Positions 33,523-41,415 of a stretch of 64,000 nucleotides of DNA are shown here, in pieces. Source of the stretch: a bacterium (lineage in GTDB: Bacteria; 4484-113; JAFGCY01). A program made the position numbers and the translations under genes. Under the pieces are notes generated by a model. That model saw nothing but the letters and a program-made list of their open reading frames with translations. It made no database searches and was not told where the DNA came from. Within the stretch, counting starts at the first letter, position 1. The number at the start of each line of letters is the position of its first letter. The stretch covers positions 120,319 to 184,318 of the forward strand of contig JAGRNT010000008.1 of the NCBI GenBank assembly GCA_020440605.1, read 5' to 3'.

Positions 33523-34284
33523 TCAGGGCGCAGGCGGGGGCGTGCCCTGCTCCTCCGAGCCATTGCGGGCCGCGGGCGGATACTTCTCCCAGAGCTCCTC
33601 GATATTGCCAAGCTCATCCAGACGCGCGAAGATCGCGTCAAAGTCATCGAAGCGATCCTCCAGGCTGCGGCGGTCGATGGCGTAGTAGCCCTCGCCCACG
33701 CTGACCACGCTGCGCAGCGCGGCGGCCAGCAGCTGGTACTGCTCGATCGCCAGCTGGCCTGCGGGGCCAGTGCCCTCGCTGTCCAGCAGCACGAGCACGA
33801 GGCTGCGCTTGAGCTGGATGATGCTGGAGATGCGCACGCTTTCATCGAGCTGCTCGGAGAGATAACCCGCCGTGGCATAGGCGATGCCTGAGGCCAGCGC
33901 ACCGGAGAGCGCGGCCTCGCTCATGCTGCGCTCGGAATGCGAAACCACGAGCATCCCGTCCAGGTAGCGCTTCAGCGCGGGCCAGTCCTTCTGGGTGAAG
34001 GCGGTGTCCGCCAGCCGGTCATAGAGGTAGATCGCCTCGCGGTAGACACGGAAGTCTGAGGTGTCGGTGTTCGTGTTGCGGAATTCCTCGCTGAGCAACT
34101 CGAACTGCCGGCGGGCCTCGGCGTAGTCCCCGCTCTGGTAGGTCTGCTCGGCCTTGCGTGAATCCACCACACTGGCCAGTGCCGGCCGGCAGAGGCCAGC
34201 CAGCAGGAAAAGGAGCAGCAGGGCCGCGCGCGGGAGGCTGCCGGGCAGATGGCTGAGGATGTTCACATGAATACGGTCGGTCAT
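33523..34284 (-). CDS. Exported helical-repeat protein
   Basis: The 253-residue protein has an N-terminal signal or anchor (RAALLLLFLLAGLCRPALAS), then a long helical region. It starts with a TPR-like unit (AEQTYQSGDYAEARRQFELL) and further paired helices (AIYLYDRLADTAFTQKDWPA), and ends in a proline-rich tail (GTPPPAP). It probably acts in the periplasm as a binding scaffold; the partner is unknown. It diverges from the B3/B4-domain gene with only 25 bp between the start codons, so the two promoters must overlap or lie in each other's coding sequence. Confidence 0.72.
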   Translation of the reverse strand: MTDRIHVNILSHLPGSLPRAALLLLFLLAGLCRPALASVVDSRKAEQTYQSGDYAEARRQFELLSEEFRNTNTDTSDFRVYREAIYLYDRLADTAFTQKDWPALKRYLDGMLVVSHSERSMSEAALSGALASGIAYATAGYLSEQLDESVRISSIIQLKRSLVLVLLDSEGTGPAGQLAIEQYQLLAAALRSVVSVGEGYYAIDRRSLEDRFDDFDAIFARLDELGNIEELWEKYPPAARNGSEEQGTPPPAP

Positions 34285-34309
34285 AGGGCGCGATAACTAA
34301 AATAGGTGG

Positions 34310-34984
34310 ATGCCACTGGAACTGAATATCATGATCGATGATCCGCGCCTGCTGCTCGGCGTGGTGGAAATCTCGGGCGGGACCCTCGCCGCTTCCTCCG
34401 CGGAACTGCAGCAGGCCTGCACTGCACTGGCTGCCACGGTCTGTGTGGAGGACTTCAGTCTGGACGAGGGCCGGCGCTCGAGCGTTCGCAAGCTCCTGAA
34501 GCTGGCGGGCTTCTCCGCCACCGGACGCAACAAGCCGGCCCAGGAATTCCTGCTGGCGGATGTGCGGGAGCGCGGGGAGTTCAACCTCATCAACAACTGC
34601 GTGGACGTGAACAACTACATTTCACTGAAGCACTGCCTGCCGATCAGCATCCTCGACGCGGGCAAGCTGGATGGCCGGCTGACGGTCCGGATCGCCGCTG
34701 AGGGCGAGGGCTATGTCTTCAACAACGCCGGGCATCTGATCGACATGAAGAAGAGCATCTGCCTCTGCCGTGGCGCGGGTGAGGGGGAGCCGACCGGCGG
34801 GCCGGTGAAGGATTCGATGGCAACGAAGATCTTCGAGGGTGCGACTGAATACATCGCCATGATGTATGCCTCAACCGAGGGCTTCAGCCGTGAGGATGTG
34901 CAGGCCGCCGTGGACGAAATGGCAACGCTTTTGTCACGCGAGACGGGCGGGAGCGTTGTCAGGCAGACTGTGCTGCCTGATTAG
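34310..34984 (+). CDS. B3/B4 tRNA-editing-like domain protein
   Basis: The 224-residue protein resembles stand-alone B3/B4 domain proteins related to the editing region of phenylalanyl-tRNA synthetase beta (NNCVDVNNYISLKHCLPISI, LDGRLTVRIAAEGEGYVFNN). Such proteins are often annotated as hydrolases of mischarged tRNA, but few are characterised. The ATG at 34310 has TAAAAT exactly six bases upstream, no workable Shine-Dalgarno and a divergent gene 25 bp away; leaderless transcription is the simplest reading. Neighbouring rtcB also acts on tRNA or RNA ends, though no operon link exists. Confidence 0.8.
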   Translation: MPLELNIMIDDPRLLLGVVEISGGTLAASSAELQQACTALAATVCVEDFSLDEGRRSSVRKLLKLAGFSATGRNKPAQEFLLADVRERGEFNLINNCVDVNNYISLKHCLPISILDAGKLDGRLTVRIAAEGEGYVFNNAGHLIDMKKSICLCRGAGEGEPTGGPVKDSMATKIFEGATEYIAMMYASTEGFSREDVQAAVDEMATLLSRETGGSVVRQTVLPD

Positions 34985-35207
34985 GATCCAGGAGCTGGGT
35001 TGTAGGGCGTAGCAGGCGAGGGAGTAGGAGCTAGGGTGTTGGGTGTAGCAGGCGAGGGTGTGGGAGCTGGGGTGTAGGGTGTAGCAGGCGAGGAAGGAGG
35101 TGCGACACTTGTTGTCGCACAAAAGCAATTGCCAATCCCGGAATTGTGCGACAGCAAGTGTCGCACCTCCACTACACCCTAGATCCGAGATCCTACATCC
35201 TTACATC
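34985..35207. repeat. Periodic GGTGTAG/CTACACC element with two opposed hairpins, next to topA
   Basis: The left part (34990-35096) repeats GTGTAGCAGGCGAGG and GGGTGTTGGGTGTAG words; the right part (35170-35207) carries inverted words (CTACACCCTAG, CCTACATCCTTACATCC) and ends at the topA stop codon. Between them two GGAGGT-frame hairpins face each other: GTGCGACA...TGTCGCAC at 35100-35120 and 35146-35166. The element is an overall inverted repeat. Confidence 0.8.
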
Positions 35208-37568
35208 CTACTCCTCAGCGCTTTCAGCGCTGACTGCGGCGCCTTCCTCCTCCTTGTCCTCATCGGTGAAGATGCCCTTGTGGTTGTCACAGATGGCATT
35301 CGAGCAGTAACGGCGGAAGCGGTCGGTGCCCTTGATCTTCTGCTCGGCGAGCCAGAAGCCGCACTTCTCGCACTTCTCGAGGAGCGGCTTGCCCCACAGC
35401 ACGAAGTCGCAGTTGCCGACCTTCTCGCCATCCGGCTTCTCGTTGTTGCCACAGACGAGGATCACGCGGCGGTTGGGCAGGCGCTTCTTGTGCAGCTCGC
35501 CCTGGCACTTCGGGCATTTCGTCTGCAGCTCGCTCGTGTAGTCGCACTTCGGGTAGCCGCTGCAGCCGATGAACTTCGTACCCCAGCGGCTGACCTTGAC
35601 GGAGAGTTCCTTGCCGCACTTCGGGCAGGGGTAGTCGACCTTCTGGCCGGCCTCGCTGACGGGGCGGTCGATGATGTTGCCCTTCTCGTCGATGTTCTTG
35701 ATGTTGGAGCACTCCGGGTAGGCGGAGCAGCTCAGGAAGCGCCCGAACTTGCCGTGGCGCAGGAGCATCACGGAGCCGCACTTGTCGCAGCTGTGCTCGG
35801 TTTCCTGGGGCTTGGCCTTGAAGTACTTCTTCTCCTCGCCGGCCGCATCCACCTTGCTCTTGAAGGGCTGGTAGAAGTTGCCAAGCACATTGCGCCAGTC
35901 CATCTTGCCATCCTCGACCTCGTCGAGCTTGCCCTCCATGTCGCGCGTGAAGCCCACGTCGACGATTTCGGGGAAGTAGTGCTCCATCATCTCCGTTGTC
36001 ACGAAGCCCCATTCGGTGGGCTGGAACTGCTTCTGGACCCTGACGACGTAGTTGCGGAAGATGATCGTGTCGATGATCGAGGCATAGGTCGAGGGCCGGC
36101 CGATGCCGTACTCCTCCATGGCCTTGATCAGCGAGGCGTCGGTGTAGCGCGGGGGCGGCTTGGTGAAGTGCTGCGTCGGACGCAGCTCTTCGAGGTTGAC
36201 ACCCTCGTTCGCTGACAGCGGCGGCAGCTCCGGCTGCTCGCTTTCATTGCGGGCGTCACCATAGACCTCAAGGAAGCCCTTGAACAGGGTGTTCGTGCTG
36301 GAGAGGCGGAAGGTGTAGAGCCCGCCGGTGATCTCGATCGAATGCGTCTCGAACTCCGCCGGCTTCATCTGGCTGGCGATGAAGCGCTGCCAGATCAGGC
36401 GGTAGAGCCGCATCTGGTCCTCATTGAGGAAGCGCGCCAGGGCTTCCGGGGAGCGCTCGGCACTGGTGGGGCGGATCGCCTCGTGCGCATCCTGCGCATC
36501 CTTCTTGCTCTTGTAGTAGTTGGGCTTCTCCGGCAGATGCGCCTGGCCGAAGCGTCCGGCGATCAGCCCGCGGGCGTCGTCAATCGCCGCCGGGTTGACA
36601 CGCACGGAGTCGGTTCGCATGTAGGTGATCAGACCCTCGGGCCCGCTGCCGAGATCGATTCCCTCGTAGAGCTGCTGGGCGATGCGCATGCTGCGCTTGC
36701 CGCTCCAGCCGAAGCGCCGCGCGGCGTCCTGCTGCAGGGTGCTCGTGATGAAGGGCGGGGCCGGGCGGCGGGTGTGCTTGCGGCTGGAGATGTCGGAGAC
36801 GTTGTAGCTCTGGGCCCGGGCGTCGGCGACGAGCCTGTCCGCCTCCTCCTGGCTGCGGATGATCACGCTGCGCCCGCCTTCGCCGCTTGAGGATTCCTCC
36901 TCGCGGCGGTGCTCCTCGCTCGGGCGGCTGATGCGCTGGTCGCCGATGCGCACGAGCGCCGCCGAGAAGCTGTCGCTGCCGCGTGAGAAATCGGCCTCGA
37001 AGTTCCAGTATTCCTCGCGGTTGAAGCTGCGGATCTCCTCCTCGCGCTCACAGATCAGGCGCACGGCCACGCTCTGCACGCGGCCGGCGGAGAGCCCGGG
37101 CTTGATCTTGCGCCACATCAGCGGGCTGATCTGGTAGCCGACGAGGCGGTCCAGCACGCGGCGTGCCTGGTAGGCGTCGACGAGCGCGGCATTGATGTCA
37201 TGCGGATTCTTCAGCGCCTCGAGCACGGCCTTCTTGGTGACCTCCTGGTACTCGACGCGCTTGACCGGCTTCCTGAGGATCTGCGCCACATGCCAGGCGA
37301 TCGCCTCACCCTCGCGGTCGGGGTCGGTTGCCAGGTAGATCTCGTCGGCATCCTTGATCGCGTCCTTGAGAGCCTTGATGGTCTTGGCCTTGCCGCGGAT
37401 GTTCTGGTACTCCGGCTCGAAGTTCTTGTCAACGTCCACGCCGAGACTGCTCTTCGGCAGGTCGCGGATGTGGCCGACCGTTGATACCACCTTGAACTCC
37501 TTGCCAAGGTAGCGCGCGATTGTCTTGGCCTTGGTGGGCGACTCGACGATCAGTGCTTTATGTCCCAT
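35208..37568 (-). CDS. topA: DNA topoisomerase I
   Basis: Type IA topoisomerase that relaxes negative supercoils. The 786-residue protein has the TOPRIM domain (ALIVESPTKAKTIARYLG, ATDPDREGEAIAWHVA) and the catalytic-tyrosine motif GLITYMRTDSVR near residue 316. The C-terminus has repeated zinc ribbons (CDKCGSVMLLRHGKFGRFLS, CPKCGKELSVKVSRWGTKF, CPKCQGEL, CEKCGFWLAEQ). The four-cysteine pattern is intact in the first two; the last two are longer variants. A promoter at 37605-37633 overlaps the end of dprA. topA lies just downstream of dprA, a common arrangement. Confidence 0.97.
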   Translation of the reverse strand: MGHKALIVESPTKAKTIARYLGKEFKVVSTVGHIRDLPKSSLGVDVDKNFEPEYQNIRGKAKTIKALKDAIKDADEIYLATDPDREGEAIAWHVAQILRKPVKRVEYQEVTKKAVLEALKNPHDINAALVDAYQARRVLDRLVGYQISPLMWRKIKPGLSAGRVQSVAVRLICEREEEIRSFNREEYWNFEADFSRGSDSFSAALVRIGDQRISRPSEEHRREEESSSGEGGRSVIIRSQEEADRLVADARAQSYNVSDISSRKHTRRPAPPFITSTLQQDAARRFGWSGKRSMRIAQQLYEGIDLGSGPEGLITYMRTDSVRVNPAAIDDARGLIAGRFGQAHLPEKPNYYKSKKDAQDAHEAIRPTSAERSPEALARFLNEDQMRLYRLIWQRFIASQMKPAEFETHSIEITGGLYTFRLSSTNTLFKGFLEVYGDARNESEQPELPPLSANEGVNLEELRPTQHFTKPPPRYTDASLIKAMEEYGIGRPSTYASIIDTIIFRNYVVRVQKQFQPTEWGFVTTEMMEHYFPEIVDVGFTRDMEGKLDEVEDGKMDWRNVLGNFYQPFKSKVDAAGEEKKYFKAKPQETEHSCDKCGSVMLLRHGKFGRFLSCSAYPECSNIKNIDEKGNIIDRPVSEAGQKVDYPCPKCGKELSVKVSRWGTKFIGCSGYPKCDYTSELQTKCPKCQGELHKKRLPNRRVILVCGNNEKPDGEKVGNCDFVLWGKPLLEKCEKCGFWLAEQKIKGTDRFRRYCSNAICDNHKGIFTDEDKEEEGAAVSAESAEE

Positions 37569-37604
37569 ATGTGCCTACTGCCTGAATCTGGAATTCACTG
37601 CCTA

Positions 37605-37633
37605 TATATAAGGTGTCCGCGGAAATATTTCAA
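37605..37633 (-). promoter_or_regulatory. Sigma-70-type promoter of topA
   Basis: On the minus strand TTGAAA is separated by 17 bp from TATATA, within the 3' end and spacer of dprA and about 37 bp before the topA ATG. topA can therefore be transcribed independently of dprA. Confidence 0.75.
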
Positions 37634-38790
37634 AGGCGGACATAATATCCGCCGCTGGCCGAGGAGATTAAACCCCTGATCTCCAGCATCGTCAAGAGGC
37701 CGGAGCACTGCGCGGTGTTCATTCCCAGCCGGCGCACGACATCATTGATGTGTGTGCCCTCGTAGCTCAGGGCCGCCAGAACCCTCTGTTCATCAGGCTC
37801 CAGCGCACCGGCAGCCACGGCCGGACCCGGCTCGCGGCTCCCATCCTCCCGGACCGCGGGCTCCACAATAGCACCTGTGCGCCGCCGTCCGCCGGCGAGA
37901 TCCAGCAGCGCACTGCGGTTCGTGCCGAATTCCACGAGGATGTCATCGAGGGTCTCGGTCAGCTTGGCATGCCCGGACTTGATCAGATGGTGGTTGCCGG
38001 CGACCTGCGGGCTGAGCGCGGGACCGGGCATCGCGAAGATCTCGCGACCCTGGTCGGCGGCGATGCGCGCGGTGATCAGCGCGCCGCTGCCCATCGGGGC
38101 CTCGATCACGAGCGTGCCACGCGAGAGCCCGCTGATGATGCGGTTGCGCTGCGGGAAATGCGTGCGGTGCGGCTCGGTGCCGGGCGGGTATTCACTGACG
38201 AGCAGGCCTTCCACACTGAGGCGCTGGAACAGTTCGTGATGGCGCGGCGGATAGCAGATGTCAACGCCGCAGCCCAGCACCGCGGCGGTGGGCCCGCCCA
38301 CGCTGAGCGCACCCTCATGCGAGGCCCCGTCGACACCGAGCGCCAGCCCGCTGATCACCGGCACGCGGCATTCCCCGAGTTCGACGCCGAAGTTCCAGGC
38401 ATGCCTGAGCGCACGTTCGCTGCACTTGCGGCTGCCGACCACGGCAATGCCCTCACCCTCAAGGATCTCCAGCCGCCCGCGGCAGTAGAGCAGCACCGGC
38501 GCATCACTGCAGTCGCCGAGCAGCTCCGGGTAGTCCGCCGTGCCGATCGCCAGCATGGCGATGCCCTGCTCGCGCATGCGTGCGATGTCGCTGGCCGGAT
38601 CGCAGCCGTGCATGGCCTCGATCAGCCGCCCGCGCACCCCCGTTGGCAGAGGCAGGCGCGCCAGCTCGTCATCCGCGAGACCGGGCAGTTCCTCGAGCTC
38701 CCCCAGATGTTCCGCCAGATCCTCCAGCATCCGCCGCGCGACATTGCGCGTGAGCGACAACAGATAAACCGCTTCCAGGTACTTTGTCAT
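37630..38790 (-). CDS. dprA: DNA-processing protein DprA
   Basis: DprA binds incoming single-stranded DNA in natural transformation and loads RecA. The 386-residue protein has an N-terminal HhH/SAM-like region (ARRMLEDLAEHLGELEELPG), the Rossmann-type core (IAVVGSRKCSERALRHAWNF, PVISGLALGVDGASHEGAL, PRHHELFQRL, GSGALITARIAADQGREIFA) and a C-terminal winged helix (about residues 320-386). The ATG at 38790 is eight bases after GATAAT, with TTTACA 17 bp further up and no Shine-Dalgarno, so the mRNA is probably leaderless. With the pilin-like gene it hints at, but does not prove, natural competence. Confidence 0.95.
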   Translation of the reverse strand: MTKYLEAVYLLSLTRNVARRMLEDLAEHLGELEELPGLADDELARLPLPTGVRGRLIEAMHGCDPASDIARMREQGIAMLAIGTADYPELLGDCSDAPVLLYCRGRLEILEGEGIAVVGSRKCSERALRHAWNFGVELGECRVPVISGLALGVDGASHEGALSVGGPTAAVLGCGVDICYPPRHHELFQRLSVEGLLVSEYPPGTEPHRTHFPQRNRIISGLSRGTLVIEAPMGSGALITARIAADQGREIFAMPGPALSPQVAGNHHLIKSGHAKLTETLDDILVEFGTNRSALLDLAGGRRRTGAIVEPAVREDGSREPGPAVAAGALEPDEQRVLAALSYEGTHINDVVRRLGMNTAQCSGLLTMLEIRGLISSASGGYYVRL

Positions 38791-38798
38791 ATTTGGAT

Positions 38799-38827
38799 AT
38801 TATCCATGTCTTGTAGACAAATGTAAA
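38799..38827 (-). promoter_or_regulatory. Promoter of dprA, probably giving a leaderless mRNA
   Basis: On the minus strand TTTACA is separated by 17 bp from GATAAT, each one base from consensus. The -10 ends eight bases before the dprA ATG, so the transcript start should coincide with the start codon. Confidence 0.75.
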
Positions 38828-39251
38828 GTAGCTTCCACAAATGCCGATATCCAGTCCGGATAGACTGTTCCCTGCAAGTGTTTCCTCATTTTGGCCTGCT
38901 TGTGTGTATTTCACAATCCGGCTATTCGGGGACAATAAATATGAACAGGGACCCGTGTTCCTGGAGCTAATTACCAATCAGGGAAGCATGAGCGAGATGA
39001 TTTCCCGGAAGCCGGCTGTGTATTATGGAACGGTACCGCGCCTGCTGAAGGACTGAGTGGAGCAAGTGTTCCCCGCTACCGGCTGTATGTGTGTATGGCC
39101 GATTCGCCTGGATAATTCCATTTGGGCAGGGCTGGGCCTGGCCTACCCGGTGGAGTTTTCCAGGCGTCCCCTTTTTCCGGCCCGCATTCCCCCCCCCTTT
39201 GCAATTCCCGCGCTGGCGTCCTATTATCAGTATGGGCATACCGCCCGGGAG
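38828..39251. other. Non-coding spacer
   Basis: This 424-bp spacer is moderately AT-rich on its left side. A 71-codon plus-strand frame (38841-39056) has no ribosome site and no recognisable product. TATTAT near 39223-39228 may serve the downstream lipoprotein gene. Nothing else was seen. Confidence 0.45.
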
Positions 39252-41318
39252 ATGGGCGTGACACGACTGATCCTGACAAGCTTGCTGCTGATCTGCTTCG
39301 CGATTCTGACTGCCGCCTGCGGCAGTGGATCCGCATCCGGTGAGGGCAATGCGCTGAATGCCGCGCCTGCCGCGCCCGTGTTGCCAGTCAGCCTGCCCCC
39401 GCTGGCGAGCCTTGATGCCAGCGCCGCCGGACGGCGCAGCGTCAGTGCCAGCAAGCTGGAGCTGCTGACGACGCTGCCGCTGTTCAGTTCTGACAACGGC
39501 GTGGCCCAGGCTCCGGGCTCGCTGACGCTCACGCCTGATGCCGCTGATCCGGCCTGGGTGGTCCTGGCCGCGCCCGGTCTGCAGCCGGAGGGCAGTGTGC
39601 TGCCCACGGGCCTGCTGACCGTCTTCAACAAGCCGCTCTACGTTGCCATTGCCGATTTCTCCAGCGGGCGCTGGGAATGGCACCGCCGCAACAGCATCGG
39701 CAACCTGACGCTCACGGATGGCGCACGCTACATCTCAGCGGCCGGGCTGGTGTATGTCGCCGCCCTCGCTTCCGAGCAGCCCACGAGCCTCAGCGCACTG
39801 GAGCTGCAGTTCAGCGGCGAGGTGCCGGGCAGCCCGCTGGCCCAGCTCACGCTGCCGGATCCGGCAATCGCGGGCTACAGCCTGGAGTTCAGCGCGCTGG
39901 GCAGCGTGGCCGGGAGCGGGGCCGTGCTCACGGCGCTGCAGTATGACTTCGGCGATGGCAGCAGCGTTGTCAACGCCGGCAGCGTGGATGAGATCGTCAG
40001 CCACAGCTATGCCAGCCCCGGCAGCTACAGCGTGCAGCTCCGCCTCTACAACGACCTCGGCTACACGGATGTGGCGAATGCAGTGCTGGAGGTCGGCGGC
40101 GGGCGCACGGAGCTGCTCGTGGTCTGCAATGCCGACATGCCGGAGAGCCAGGCGCTGGCGGACTACTACATGTCGCCAGTGACAGGCCGCGGGATTGCGC
40201 CCAGCCACCGCCTGGAGCTGCCGCTGGGGGAAAGCATCAGCCCCTCGATTGCCAGGGCGGACTATGAATCAGACATCCGTGAACCCATCAAGACATTCAT
40301 TTCTGGCAACGGCCTGACCGACAGCCTGAAGTACATCCTGCTGCTGGATGGCATCCCGCACCAGATTCCTGGATCAAACGGTGGGGACTACAACCTCAGT
40401 TCCTTCAGCTCCGTTGACAGCGAACTCTGCACGCTGTTCTCCGATGACAGCTATGCCTATGAAAGCTTCCTCTGGAATGAGGAGGAATGGCAGGACTTCC
40501 GGCTCGGGGGCAATAACAGCCGCAGCTTCTACCTGGGACTGGGCAGCCCGGATGCGGACTATTCCTTCAGCCACGGCGGTTTCGAGGTCACCGATGGCAG
40601 CGGTATGAAGTATCCGCTGGACTACCTCGTGGGCCGCCTGGATGCATATACGTTTGAGGATTCGCGTGCTCTCGTGGACCGCGCGAAGGCGGCGGACACC
40701 TCCGGCAACGGCTGGATCGTCTATGACACGACACCTGCACGCTTCTCGCTCGACACGATGTCAGATCCGGTCTGGCCCTTCGCGAATGATGGCGACGCGC
40801 TCTGCGGCGATGAACTGCTGAGCTCCGTGGCATTCCAGCACTACATCGACCTGACGACCACGCGCGTGATCGGCCAGGAGAGCGACGGCCTGCCTGAGGG
40901 TTGCGTTGACAACGTGATTGCCTATGCCGGCTGGGGCGTGAACCACACCGGCGGCAGCTGGCCCAGCGGCAATCAGTACATCCTCGATGACCTGCTGTTC
41001 AGCTACCTGCCGGGCTGTGCCTGGATCAGCTATGAAAGCTTCAACGGCACGGACTTCGCCAGTGCCACCGTGGACGGCGACCGCTCAGACATCGACCGCA
41101 AGGGCCAGGGGCAGATCTGCGACTTCCTGCATAAGGGCGGCACTGTCGCCATCGGGCATGTCTATGAGCCCTGGACGATCGCCGTCGGCGACGAGCGTGC
41201 CGTGTTCTACCGCTACTGCGTCAAGGGTGACAACTGGATCGAGTCCGCCTACAAGGGTCTCAGATGCCTGAGCTGGATGGACGTGGTGGTTGGCGACCCG
41301 CTGTGTCGGGTAAAATAG
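39252..41318 (+). CDS. TIGR03790-type PKD lipoprotein with the shared N-terminal module
   Basis: The 688-residue exported protein has lipoprotein signal LICFAILTAAC. An N-terminal module (about residues 110-180; YVAIADFSSGRWEWH) resembles the one in the giant PKD proteins here. A PKD domain follows (about 200-280; LTALQYDFGDGSSVV), then a C-terminal region from about residue 285 with TIGR03790 features: ELLVVCNADMPESQALADYY, GRGIAPSHRLELPL, LKYILLLDGIPHQI. As I recall, TIGR03790 proteins occur in genomes that also encode exosortase; their function is unknown. The ATG at 39252 follows GGGAG closely. A GTG six bases on has better spacing and is equally plausible. Confidence 0.85.
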   Translation: MGVTRLILTSLLLICFAILTAACGSGSASGEGNALNAAPAAPVLPVSLPPLASLDASAAGRRSVSASKLELLTTLPLFSSDNGVAQAPGSLTLTPDAADPAWVVLAAPGLQPEGSVLPTGLLTVFNKPLYVAIADFSSGRWEWHRRNSIGNLTLTDGARYISAAGLVYVAALASEQPTSLSALELQFSGEVPGSPLAQLTLPDPAIAGYSLEFSALGSVAGSGAVLTALQYDFGDGSSVVNAGSVDEIVSHSYASPGSYSVQLRLYNDLGYTDVANAVLEVGGGRTELLVVCNADMPESQALADYYMSPVTGRGIAPSHRLELPLGESISPSIARADYESDIREPIKTFISGNGLTDSLKYILLLDGIPHQIPGSNGGDYNLSSFSSVDSELCTLFSDDSYAYESFLWNEEEWQDFRLGGNNSRSFYLGLGSPDADYSFSHGGFEVTDGSGMKYPLDYLVGRLDAYTFEDSRALVDRAKAADTSGNGWIVYDTTPARFSLDTMSDPVWPFANDGDALCGDELLSSVAFQHYIDLTTTRVIGQESDGLPEGCVDNVIAYAGWGVNHTGGSWPSGNQYILDDLLFSYLPGCAWISYESFNGTDFASATVDGDRSDIDRKGQGQICDFLHKGGTVAIGHVYEPWTIAVGDERAVFYRYCVKGDNWIESAYKGLRCLSWMDVVVGDPLCRVK

Positions 41319-41415
41319 TCGCATAGCTGCCCAGGCAGCCGTCTGCAATCTGGCACAGGGGAAGCAATTCACATTCGAGCGCTGATGCAACCAGCACAGG
41401 CGCTGCGGTGGGGAA

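Noticed and set aside
38841..39056. 71-codon plus-strand frame between dprA and the TIGR03790-type gene
   Set aside because: No ribosome site, no recognisable product, unusual composition and no conserved context.
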